A stretch of DNA of 23,373 nucleotides, taken from positions 1-23,373 of the forward strand of contig JAEWHY010000324.1 of assembly GCA_023387555.1 (NCBI GenBank), read 5' to 3'. Positions 7,554 to 14,269 of the stretch are shown here, one piece after another. This DNA is from Pseudomonadota bacterium. Lineage in GTDB: Bacteria > Pseudomonadota > Alphaproteobacteria > Rhizobiales > Xanthobacteraceae. The position numbers and the translations under genes are program-made. The notes under the pieces are model-generated. The model had not been told where the DNA came from, did not search any database, and was given only the letters and a program-made list of their open reading frames with translations. Every line of letters starts with the position of its first letter. The first letter of the stretch is position 1.

Positions 7554-7931
7554 ATGGCCGCGATTTGCAGTTCACAGCCGATCCGCAGACAGCGCCGCGA
7601 GCCGGCACTGGTCCGTGCCGCTTTCGCGATCGCGCTGAACGGAATGCGGAAACTCGCGCGGGCGCTGAAGAATCGCCGCCGCGCCAGAATGCTGGCCGGC
7701 ATGGATGACCGGATGCTCGCCGATATCGGGCTGAACCGCAGCGACTTGCGCGACGCCTATGCGCAGCCGATGTGGCGCGATCCGACCGACATCCTCGCCG
7801 ACCGGGCGCAGGCAAAGCGCGTCCACCGGCGCAGCCGCGTCGGCGATGCGCGGATTGCGGCGGCAGGGCCGGTTCGGGATGACGGCTTCCGCCGTCCGCG
7901 CACCGACCGCAGCGCGCACCACACGATCTGA
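7554..7931 (+). CDS. DUF1127 protein with basic C-terminal extension
   Basis: 125-residue protein; the DUF1127 domain occupies about residues 31-75 (helix rich in Arg, then MLAGMDDRMLADIGLNRSDL). DUF1127 proteins are small Arg-rich proteins of Alpha- and Gammaproteobacteria; in Agrobacterium and Brucella they influence RNA turnover, phosphate or carbon metabolism and fucose use, acting in the cytosol. Most are 45-90 residues; this one carries an unusual tail of about 45 residues rich in Arg, Asp and Ala that looks disordered. ATG 7554 is chosen because GGAG stands nine bases upstream; an earlier GTG (7509) has no ribosome site. It is divergent from a VtlR/LsrB-like LysR gene and is followed by a Rho-independent terminator. 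Confidence 0.85.
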   Translation: MAAICSSQPIRRQRREPALVRAAFAIALNGMRKLARALKNRRRARMLAGMDDRMLADIGLNRSDLRDAYAQPMWRDPTDILADRAQAKRVHRRSRVGDARIAAAGPVRDDGFRRPRTDRSAHHTI

Positions 7932-8005
7932 ATCGTCAGCCGGACCTGCCCAGCCGGCTGGACGGATCCGCCACAGCGTGTGTCCCCTCGCACGGCGCGG
8001 ATCAA

Positions 8006-8044
8006 GCGCCCGCCCGGTTCCTCCCCGGCGGGCGCTTTAATTTT
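8006..8044 (+). terminator. Rho-independent terminator after DUF1127 gene
   Basis: Stem GCGCCCGCC / GGCGGGCGC with a C/T-rich loop, followed directly by TTTAATTTT. It lies 75 bp after the DUF1127 stop. The convergent membrane-protein gene ends inside the T-tract (stop at 8037-8039), so the hairpin may also serve that transcript on the other strand. Confidence 0.8.
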
Positions 8045-9662
8045 GAGTCGCGCCGAAGGGCTGGTTCAGCGCCTTCTGCGTCAGGCCGCGGCGGTCCTTC
8101 ACCACACCGATCGGCACGCCGAAGCGCCGGATCGTGGCGATCACGCGGCCATCGACCAGCTGGTCGCAATTCATCTGGGTCGGTGCGATGAAGAAATCGG
8201 CCTCGAGCCAGCCGGGCTGGGCCCGCAGACGCTTGTCGGCGTAATTGTCGAAGGCGAACTTCTCGCCGCAGACGCCGACCGAGTAGGTCTGGGGCGATTT
8301 CTCGTTCTCGAGCCCGAGATAGTCGTGCAACGCGCGCACCGCCTCCGGCATCATGTTGACCCAGTAATCCATCTCGTAGCGGCGCGCCGCGCCTTCGAGT
8401 CCGCCCACCAGTTCATTGTAGGCCATGTATTGGTAAGGATGCAGGCGGACCAGCACGCTTGCATTCCAGGCGAAGACCAGTGCGAGGGCTGCGCCGGCGG
8501 CACTTGTGAGCCATCGGCGCGGTGACATCGCGGTCAGCAGCGCATCAAAGCCAATTCCGGCAAGCACCGCGAGCGGCGGCACCACGAACAGGAAATGCCG
8601 CATGCCGGTGAAGGCCGGGCCTTCGGTCAGCGCTTCGCACAGCACCGGGAAGATCGCGACGAAGGCAATGAACGCGGTCTCGACATGGCGGCGCAGGATC
8701 GACATCGGCCTGCTGCGGACGAGCGCCAGCGCCGATACGATGACCGCGCAGAGCGCCCCCGCGTAAATGACGAGCGGCACCTTGATGGCGAGATAGAACG
8801 GCACGTACCACCACGGCACCTCGGCCATCCGGTACACCTCACCGGCGACGATGGTGCGGATCTCGTAGTGGAAATGCGCGAAGGAGAAGATGGCGCGCAG
8901 CGGATTGAGCGGCGCCAGCGCCGCCCACGGCCAGGACGCGATCATGATCAGATAGCCGATCAGCACCGCCGGCGCGAACCGCAAAGCCGATGTCAATCCG
9001 AATGCGGCGGCCTCCGCGAAACGAAGCGGACGCGGAAGCGACATCAGCACGAGAACGCCGGCATAGCCGAGCAGCAGCAGCCCCATCGCCCGCAGACCGG
9101 TGGCCGCGCCGAGCATGAGACCGAAGCCGATCACATCGATCCAGCGCGGCTTCGGCAGGTCGCGGCCGGCGCGCAGCAGGAAATAGATCGCACCAATCAT
9201 GGCCGCGGCAAACGGCACATCCTTGGTGTGATTGAACATGCTGCCGAAATACGGCCCGGAGATCGCAAGCGCGACCAGCGCGATCAGTCCTGCGCGGGGA
9301 CCACCGACGAGGCGCGCCGTCGCCCAGACTCCGGCGATGCCTGCCACGCCGATCATTCCCGACATGAAGTGCCGGATCAGGAACGGATCGAATGGAAGCA
9401 GATTGGCCGCGCCGACCGCGAGGATGTCGAACAGGCCGCCATAGAGATAGAGGTTCTTGTAATTGAACAGCGCGGTGTCGCGAAAACCGCTGGCGTAATA
9501 ATTGACGATCAGCTCGCCATAGCGGTGCTGGACTTCCTCGTCGTTCGAGATCCCGTAGTCGCGGAAAACCAGAACGACCAGGACACACAGCCCGGCCAGG
9601 ACGGCGATGGATGCAAGGTCAGCAGGTGACCAGCCATCGGCGCGGTCACTGCGCAGGGGCAT
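8037..9662 (-). CDS. GT-C-like polytopic membrane protein (putative glycosyltransferase)
   Basis: 541-residue integral membrane protein with roughly 10-11 predicted helices over residues 17-420 and a soluble C-terminal domain of about 120 residues. An acidic cluster (ISNDEEVQHRYGE, D41-E43) sits directly after helix 1, where GT-C/PMT glycosyltransferases carry their catalytic acidic motif in the first extracytoplasmic loop. HTKDVPFAA and the HPYQYMAYNELVGG motif followed by YEMDYW start the soluble part; I remember this motif from family-39-like hypothetical proteins. The likely activity is transfer of a sugar from a polyprenyl-phosphate donor, but acceptor and donor are unknown and no glycan genes lie nearby. 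A 200-bp region separates it from the divergent PAN-domain gene. Confidence 0.72.
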   Translation of the reverse strand: MPLRSDRADGWSPADLASIAVLAGLCVLVVLVFRDYGISNDEEVQHRYGELIVNYYASGFRDTALFNYKNLYLYGGLFDILAVGAANLLPFDPFLIRHFMSGMIGVAGIAGVWATARLVGGPRAGLIALVALAISGPYFGSMFNHTKDVPFAAAMIGAIYFLLRAGRDLPKPRWIDVIGFGLMLGAATGLRAMGLLLLGYAGVLVLMSLPRPLRFAEAAAFGLTSALRFAPAVLIGYLIMIASWPWAALAPLNPLRAIFSFAHFHYEIRTIVAGEVYRMAEVPWWYVPFYLAIKVPLVIYAGALCAVIVSALALVRSRPMSILRRHVETAFIAFVAIFPVLCEALTEGPAFTGMRHFLFVVPPLAVLAGIGFDALLTAMSPRRWLTSAAGAALALVFAWNASVLVRLHPYQYMAYNELVGGLEGAARRYEMDYWVNMMPEAVRALHDYLGLENEKSPQTYSVGVCGEKFAFDNYADKRLRAQPGWLEADFFIAPTQMNCDQLVDGRVIATIRRFGVPIGVVKDRRGLTQKALNQPFGATQN

Positions 9663-9862
9663 GATCGCGTCCCTGCCGGAGCGTTGGTGCGAAGGACTGC
9701 GTCATGCTGCCGCGCACAATGACCAATTTTCAACAGCTACAAGGCTCGTTGTGTTCACGACTTCGCGTCCGCAGCAATCGAGGCTCGCATGCCAGCAGCG
9801 ACGCTTCTAGCATGCCCCCCATGGGGAACTTCCGGATATTCAGGCTTGGGAATTAACCGGCA

Positions 9863-10402
9863 ATGAACCGGCGCCTCGTGACGCTTGCCGTTTGCCTGCT
9901 GGCGCTCGCGTGGGGCAGCGCGGTGCATGCGCAGGTCGGGTTCGACCGCCCCGGCGCCGCCTACAGCAGCGCGCCGCTGCGCAGCGGCGATCCGGCCGCC
10001 TGCGCCGCACGCTGCGATCGCGACAGCCGCTGCCGCGCCTGGAGCTTCTCCTATCCTGGGACTGTGGCACGTGAGGCCATGTGCCGGCTGATGAACCGCG
10101 TGACGCCCGCCAAGGAAGACAGTTGTTGCGTCGCCGGTGTCCGCGGCGCCGGGCTCGTCGTGCCGAAAGTCGGTCCGCGGGAGTATTCGATCGAACGGCC
10201 CGGCGGCGACTATCGGTCGTTCGACATCGCGCCCGATGCGACGGGCGCTAGCTGCGCCAAGGCCTGCCAGGCCGATGCCCGATGCCGCGCCTTCACTTAT
10301 GTCCGGCCCGGCTATAGCGGCGCATCGGCGCGTTGCTATCTCAAGGATCGGATCACGCGGCCACGCCGCAAGCCCTGCTGCATTTCCGGTGTCGTGCGTT
10401 AG
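9863..10402 (+). CDS. Secreted protein with two PAN/Apple-type cysteine modules
   Basis: 179 residues with a signal peptide (MNRRLVTLAVCLLALAWGSAVHA, cleavage probably before Q24). The mature part is a tandem duplication of a PAN_4-like module: cysteines at 47, 51, 57, 74, 88, 89 and again at 131, 135, 141, 158, 172, 173. Both modules have identical spacing C-x3-C-x5-C-x16-C-x13-CC and the shared CRAW/CRAF plus SFSYP/TYVRP signature. PAN domains bind proteins or carbohydrates, and the paired cysteines imply disulfides, so the location is periplasmic or extracellular. No catalytic residues are apparent. The gene is followed after 27 bp by the DUF6152 gene with a strong ribosome site and could share its transcript. 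Ligand unknown. Confidence 0.8.
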   Translation: MNRRLVTLAVCLLALAWGSAVHAQVGFDRPGAAYSSAPLRSGDPAACAARCDRDSRCRAWSFSYPGTVAREAMCRLMNRVTPAKEDSCCVAGVRGAGLVVPKVGPREYSIERPGGDYRSFDIAPDATGASCAKACQADARCRAFTYVRPGYSGASARCYLKDRITRPRRKPCCISGVVR

Positions 10403-10429
10403 CTCTGGTGAAAACGAGGAGGTGACACC

Positions 10430-10777
10430 ATGAAGCGCTTTGCTCTTTCCGTCGCTGCTGTCGCCATTGCCTGTGGCAGCGCCGCCGCCCATCACGGATG
10501 GGGCAGCTACGATGCCGCAAAGCCGATCACGGTGAACGGCACGATCCAGTCATCGAAATACGAAAATCCGCACGCCACCATCACCGTCAAGGCGCCGGAC
10601 AAGGTGTGGACGGTGACGCTCGCGCCGACCTTTCGCATGATGAATCGCGGCGCCACCAGGGACATGGTCGCCGTTGGAAAGACCGTGTCCGCCTATGGCT
10701 ATGCATCGACCGTCGAGAAAGACGAGATGCGCGCCGAGCGCATCACGGTGGACGGCAAGACCGTCGAGATGCGCTGA
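10430..10777 (+). CDS. DUF6152 family exported protein
   Basis: 115-residue small periplasmic protein: a signal peptide (MKRFALSVAAVAIACGSAAA) is followed by HHGWGSYD, then a beta-rich domain (ITVNGTIQSSKYENPHATITV, VWTVTLAPTFRM, GKTVSAYGYAS). This matches the DUF6152 family, whose mature N-terminus starts with adjacent histidines and contains a conserved NPH, suggestive of metal binding though not demonstrated. The ribosome site AGGAGGTGA five to six bases before the ATG is one of the strongest in the window. The stop codon overlaps the next start (TGATG), so it is translationally coupled to the DUF6644 membrane protein; this pairing suggests a joint function. Function unknown. Confidence 0.82.
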   Translation: MKRFALSVAAVAIACGSAAAHHGWGSYDAAKPITVNGTIQSSKYENPHATITVKAPDKVWTVTLAPTFRMMNRGATRDMVAVGKTVSAYGYASTVEKDEMRAERITVDGKTVEMR

Positions 10778-11268
10778 TGACCGACGCCGCACCGGCGATT
10801 TTCGTCGCCATCGAGGGATCGAGTCTTGCCGCGGCCATCCGGCAATCGCCTTATGCCTATATGGCCGCGAATGTCGCGCACATCCTCTCGCTGATGATCT
10901 TCTTCGGTGCGGTCGCGGTGATGGACCTCCGGCTCGCGGGCTTTTTCCAGGCGACATGGCCCGGCAGCATGCTCGCGCGCGCGCGTCTCATCGCAATCCT
11001 GGGATTTGTCGGGCTGGTCGCATCCGGCACCGTATTGTTCGTCGCGGAGGCCAGCCATATCGTCCTGAACCAGGTGTTTCAGATCAAGCTGCTGCTGATC
11101 GCACTCGCGCTCATCAACATCGCCTGGTTCGAATATGCGATCGCGCCGCGCGTGCGCGACCTGCAGCCGCATACGCCGCTGCCGGTCCGCGCCCGCCTGA
11201 TCGGCGTGACGTCGATTGCGCTGTGGCTCGCCGTCGCGGCCTGCGGGCGGCTGATCGCGTATTTCTAG
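10777..11268 (+). CDS. DUF6644-type four-helix membrane protein
   Basis: 163 residues, starting at the ATG that overlaps the DUF6152 stop by one base. Four hydrophobic helices are predicted (about residues 27-48, 66-87, 95-117, 140-160). Conserved-looking features are YAYMAANVAHILSLMIFFGAV with a histidine in helix 1, MDLRLAG between helices 1 and 2, and a second histidine after helix 2 (EASHIVLNQVFQIKLLL). The two membrane-embedded histidines recall b-type-heme membrane anchors or copper-resistance CopD-like proteins, but this is inference. DUF6644 genes are, in my recollection, commonly found next to DUF6152. It converges with ccdB, the two genes overlapping by 4 bp at their stops (11265-11268). 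Confidence 0.75.
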   Translation: MTDAAPAIFVAIEGSSLAAAIRQSPYAYMAANVAHILSLMIFFGAVAVMDLRLAGFFQATWPGSMLARARLIAILGFVGLVASGTVLFVAEASHIVLNQVFQIKLLLIALALINIAWFEYAIAPRVRDLQPHTPLPVRARLIGVTSIALWLAVAACGRLIAYF

Positions 11269-11579
11269 ATGCCGGTGAAGAGCAGATCGAGCGCCGCGAT
11301 AATGGCGTAGCGCTGCACCGTCATATTCTCAACCGTCTTGCCCAATACCGCTCTTGGCACCGCAGCCAATTCTTGCATCACGACGAAATAGCGACCGCTG
11401 CTCAACTCAATGGTTGGGTGCAGCTTTGTCTCTTCGGCGGAGCCAGGTGATCGAGTCAAAGGCGCGACGATGACGCTTCGAATAGAAGCAATGCGCCCAT
11501 GCTGCAGGACAAGAAGAAAAGGGTATTCCCGGCGACTGACTGGGTTAAGATTCTCGACGATGTCGAATTGGTTGATCAA
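11265..11579 (-). CDS. ccdB: CcdB-family toxin
   Basis: 104-residue protein resembling the F-plasmid gyrase poison CcdB. The alignment is recognisable along its length: FDIVENLNPVSRREYPFLLVLQ (strand 1-2), SVIVAPL, LHPTIELSSGRYFVVMQELAAVPRAVLGKTVENM and the C-terminal ALDLLFTGI, equivalent to NLMFWGI of F CcdB. The gyrase-binding Trp-Gly-Ile tail is Thr-Gly-Ile here, so strength of poisoning is open. The start is a TTG at 11579 lying directly after the ccdA stop; no in-frame ATG exists nearby. A poor start codon for the toxin would keep it below the antitoxin. It is the second gene of a ccdAB pair behind tldD and overlaps the opposing DUF6644 gene's end. Confidence 0.82.
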   Translation of the reverse strand: MINQFDIVENLNPVSRREYPFLLVLQHGRIASIRSVIVAPLTRSPGSAEETKLHPTIELSSGRYFVVMQELAAVPRAVLGKTVENMTVQRYAIIAALDLLFTGI

Positions 11580-11825
11580 TCAAAACATCCGCACGCCGTC
11601 AGAAAACAACCCGTGCTCTTCGATGAATCGATTGTACCAATCTACAGCCGCTTTGTTTTCCTTATACCACTCGTGAGCGGCCTGGTCTCCTTCCCGGGCA
11701 TGCAAGTCGGGCAACCTGCGGCGCAGCGCTTCCAGCAGAACTTGAGACAGGTCGAGCCCGGCGGCCGCGGCCGCTTCTATTGCCTCTCGATCAAGCTCGA
11801 CCTCAACGCGCTCGGCTTCGCTCAC
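11580..11825 (-). CDS. ccdA: CcdA-family antitoxin
   Basis: 81-residue antitoxin: an N-terminal ribbon-helix-helix-like part (VEVELDREAIEAAAAAGLDLSQVLLEALRRRL) for DNA binding and a C-terminal toxin-neutralising segment (WYKENKAAVDWYNRFIEEHGL), matching the CcdA pattern W-x-x-EN-x-x-A-x-x-x-YN-x-x-x-EEHG. The start is GTG at 11825, with AGGAG eight bases upstream. Its start lies only 16 bp after the tldD stop on the same strand, so read-through from tldD is possible, although ccdAB operons are normally autorepressed from their own promoter. Antitoxin-first order with abutting toxin is typical of ccdAB. Confidence 0.85.
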   Translation of the reverse strand: MSEAERVEVELDREAIEAAAAAGLDLSQVLLEALRRRLPDLHAREGDQAAHEWYKENKAAVDWYNRFIEEHGLFSDGVRMF

Positions 11826-11841
11826 TCGGAAATGCTCCTCG

Positions 11842-13269
11842 TCACCCCGTGCCGCCGACGGTGATCCGGTCCATGCGCAGCGTCGGCTGACCGACCCCGA
11901 CCGGCACGCCCTGCCCGGCCTTGCCGCAGGTCCCGATGCCGTGATCGAGCGCGAGGTCGTTGCCGACCATCGAGATGCGATGCAGGTCGGTCGGGCCGTT
12001 GCCGATCAGCATGGCGCCTTTCACCGGCGCGCCGATCTTGCCGTTTTCGATCCGGTAGGCCTCGGTGCACTGGAACACATATTTGCCCGAAGTGATGTCG
12101 ACCTGGCCGCCGCCGAAATTCACGGCATAGATGCCGTTCTTGACCGAAGCGATGATCTCGCCCGGCGTGCGGTCGCCGGCCAGCATGTAGGTGTTGGTCA
12201 TGCGCGGCATCGGCACATGCGCGTAGGACTCGCGGCGGCCGTTGCCGGTCGGCTTCATGTTCATGAGCCGCGCATTCTGGCGATCCTGCATGTAGCCGAC
12301 GAGGATGCCGTCCTCGATCAGCACGGTCTTGCCGCTCGGCGTTCCCTCGTCATCGATCGACAGCGAGCCGCGGCGCGACTGGATCGTGCCGTCGTCGAGC
12401 ACGGTGACGCCCTTGGCGGCCACCTGCTGTCCCATCAGGCCGGCAAAGGCCGATGTGCCCTTGCGGTTGAAGTCGCCTTCCAGCCCGTGGCCGATGGCTT
12501 CGTGCAGCATCACGCCCGGCCAGCCGGCGCCCAGCACCACGTCCATCTCTCCGGCCGGAGCCGGCACCGATTCCAGATTGACCAGCGCCTGCCGGACCGC
12601 ATCGTCCACCGCGCCGCGCCAGGCGGCTGTCTCGATGAAGCGGGCATAGCCCTCGCGGCCGCCATAGCCATGGCCGCCGGTCTCCTGACGGTCGCCTTCG
12701 CCCGCAACGATCGACACGTTGATGCGAACCATCGGACGGACGTCGCGGTAGATCTCGCCGTCCGCGCGCAGGATTTCCACCACCTGCCAGGACGCGCCGA
12801 GGCTCGCGCTCACCTGGCGCACCCGCGGGTCCTTGGCGCGGGCATAGGCGTCGATCTCCTGCAGGAGCTTCACCTTCGCCTCGAAGCCCGGCGCCTCGAG
12901 CGGGTTCTCGTCCCCATAGAGCCGAACATTGGTGCGGCCCGGCGCATCGGAATACCGGCCGGTGTAGCCGCCCTTCACCGCGCGCACCGCGTCGGCGGCG
13001 CGGATCAACGCGGCCTCCGAGAGATCCGAGGCGTGGGCATAGCCCACGGCGTCGTCCTTGACCGCCCGCAGGCCAAACCCCTGCGCGGTGTCATAGGTCG
13101 CCTGCTTCAGGCGGCCATTGTCGAAGCCCAGGGCCTCGGACTGGCGGTATTCGAGGAAAAGTTCGCCGTCATCGGCGCCCTCGAGCCCCTTGGAGATGAT
13201 GGATTTGACGCGCCCCCGGTCGAGGCCGGCGCGGTCGATGAGGGAAGCGGTGGGGGATGTGTCGGTCAT
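11842..13269 (-). CDS. tldD: TldD-type metalloprotease
   Basis: 475-residue cytosolic protease of the TldD/PmbA family, which works with TldE/PmbA to degrade unfolded peptides and to process modified peptides such as microcins or CcdA. The zinc site is present: HEAIGHGLEGD gives H256, E257 and H261, and the third ligand candidate is C448 in GIGTCGKAGQG. Other family blocks seen: LGFDNGRLKQATYD, GFGLRAV, SIDDEGTPSGKTVLIEDGILVGYMQDR and YMLAGDRTPGEIIASVKNGIYA. Length is normal. ATG 13269 gives the common N-terminal spacing. tldD near the cox operon is a recurrent order in Bradyrhizobium-type genomes as I recall; here the two are separated by accessory genes. Notably the protein is known in E. 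coli to affect CcdA stability, and a ccdAB pair is directly behind it. Confidence 0.95.
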   Translation of the reverse strand: MTDTSPTASLIDRAGLDRGRVKSIISKGLEGADDGELFLEYRQSEALGFDNGRLKQATYDTAQGFGLRAVKDDAVGYAHASDLSEAALIRAADAVRAVKGGYTGRYSDAPGRTNVRLYGDENPLEAPGFEAKVKLLQEIDAYARAKDPRVRQVSASLGASWQVVEILRADGEIYRDVRPMVRINVSIVAGEGDRQETGGHGYGGREGYARFIETAAWRGAVDDAVRQALVNLESVPAPAGEMDVVLGAGWPGVMLHEAIGHGLEGDFNRKGTSAFAGLMGQQVAAKGVTVLDDGTIQSRRGSLSIDDEGTPSGKTVLIEDGILVGYMQDRQNARLMNMKPTGNGRRESYAHVPMPRMTNTYMLAGDRTPGEIIASVKNGIYAVNFGGGQVDITSGKYVFQCTEAYRIENGKIGAPVKGAMLIGNGPTDLHRISMVGNDLALDHGIGTCGKAGQGVPVGVGQPTLRMDRITVGGTG

Positions 13270-13305
13270 GGGTCACAACATAGTAGTGAATTACACAATC
13301 CAACA

Positions 13306-13405
13306 GTCATTCCGGGACGGCGTGAAGCGCCGGGCCCGGAATCCAAACGCCGCAGCCGTGGTTATGGATTCCGGGCTCGCGCCTGTGGCGCGCCCCGGAA
13401 TGACG
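13306..13405. repeat. Nested palindromic repeat, family A (copy 2)
   Basis: Same architecture as 2161-2261: outer arms GTCATTCCGGG / CCCGGAATGAC, inner arms CCCGGAATCC / GGATTCCGGG, with a divergent centre. It lies between the helix-turn-helix gene and tldD, ending 3 bp from the former's stop, so it may act as its transcription terminator. Confidence 0.85.
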
Positions 13406-13407
13406 CC

Positions 13408-14073
13408 TTACCGCTCCCTCATCCGCGCATGTTCCCGCCAGCGCCGCGACCGGCGACTGCCGCGCGGCGGCAAGTCTTGCTCGGGCGGCCGCTCGCGGTT
13501 GGCCAGAAAATCCTCGAGCGCCGCACGTGGCGCGCGGGAGAGGTCCACCCCGCCCGCGCACAATTCTCCGATCGGCCGCGACGGCGGCTCCGGCGCGATC
13601 TCGCCCCGCCGGCGTCTGGGCCGGCGCCTGGGATTGGCGGCGAGCCGCGCCATGTTGAGCAGTTCCAGCGCCTCGCCAAGCTTGACCGGATCGACGCACG
13701 CGCCCTCCTCCAGCTCGCGAAGATGGCGCTCGGCAAGCGCCTGGAGGCGCGCCCCGAGCATGCGGCGCTTCAGCTTTGCCGTGGCGCGCGGTGTCGGAAT
13801 CGTGTCGCAGGCGCGCGGCGCAAACGGCGGCCGTTTCCAGCCCCCGTCGCGCGTCCAGTTCGAGATGCTGCCGGTGCTGACGCCGGTGCGGGCCGCGATC
13901 TGGCGGTAATTCAGCGTGCTCTGCTCAATGAGGCGGCGGACCGCCGCCACCGTGGCGTCGGTGTGCGGCTGTCTCGGCCCGTACCGCCCAACCACCGCGG
14001 CCGGGTCGTCATGATCGGGCCGCACGCGGAGCCGTGCTATGGGGGAAGTGGGGTGGAATGGGTAAAGGCGCAT
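13408..14073 (-). CDS. Uncharacterised helix-turn-helix protein
   Basis: 221 residues, very basic. A Trp-bearing helix-turn-helix is visible at about residues 55-82 (LNYRQIAARTGVSTGSISNW, then TRDGGWKRPP), of the kind found in terminase small subunits, transposase N-termini and resolvases. It is followed by PRATAKLKRRMLGARLQALAERHLRELEEG and LGEALELLNMARLAA, likely helical oligomerisation segments, then an Arg/Pro-rich disordered tail. I recall similar hypothetical proteins in Bradyrhizobium but no function. The ATG at 14073 has no Shine-Dalgarno; instead a -35/-10 pair places transcription start on the ATG itself. It sits between palindromic repeats upstream and downstream, with tldD beyond. 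Probably DNA-binding; no phage or transposase genes adjoin. Confidence 0.68.
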   Translation of the reverse strand: MRLYPFHPTSPIARLRVRPDHDDPAAVVGRYGPRQPHTDATVAAVRRLIEQSTLNYRQIAARTGVSTGSISNWTRDGGWKRPPFAPRACDTIPTPRATAKLKRRMLGARLQALAERHLRELEEGACVDPVKLGEALELLNMARLAANPRRRPRRRRGEIAPEPPSRPIGELCAGGVDLSRAPRAALEDFLANRERPPEQDLPPRGSRRSRRWREHARMRER

Positions 14074-14079
14074 GAGAGG

Positions 14080-14108
14080 AATATAAGCCTAGAAATCCTG
14101 CAGCGCAA
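14080..14108 (-). promoter_or_regulatory. Promoter giving a leaderless HTH-gene transcript
   Basis: On the minus strand TTGCGC (14108-14103), a 17-bp spacer and TATATT (14085-14080) form a good sigma-70-type promoter. Only six bases separate the -10 box from the ATG at 14073, so transcription would start at about the A of the AUG. No ribosome site precedes that ATG, consistent with a leaderless mRNA. Confidence 0.55.
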
Positions 14109-14162
14109 GGGTGTGCCGCGGACGGCCCCACAATGGCGCTTGGCTTGAGTATGACGGCCCGT

Positions 14163-14248
14163 GGATTGCTTCGTCGCGCGATGCGCTCCTCGCAATGACG
14201 GGGACTATGACTGCGGTCATTGCGAGAAGCGAAGCGACGAAGCAATCC
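14163..14248. repeat. Nested palindromic repeat, family C
   Basis: 86 bp bounded by GGATTGCTTCGTCGC / GCGACGAAGCAATCC (perfect 15 bp) with an inner perfect 11-bp pair CTCGCAATGAC / GTCATTGCGAG. This is the 'ggattgcttcgtcgc' intergenic palindrome common in Rhizobiales genomes. It lies between the HTH gene promoter and the ialB-like fragment behind higA. Confidence 0.85.
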
Positions 14249-14269
14249 AGCCGTTCGCGGGGGCCACTT

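Noticed and set aside
9817..9826. CCCCATGGGG palindrome before the PAN-domain gene
   Set aside because: Ten bases only, no spacing to a promoter that I can identify; palindromes of this size are expected by chance.
14163..14248. tRNA-like or structural RNA gene
   Set aside because: Long hairpin arms match a dispersed intergenic palindrome, not a cloverleaf; no anticodon arm or TTCGA-type T-loop in the right place.
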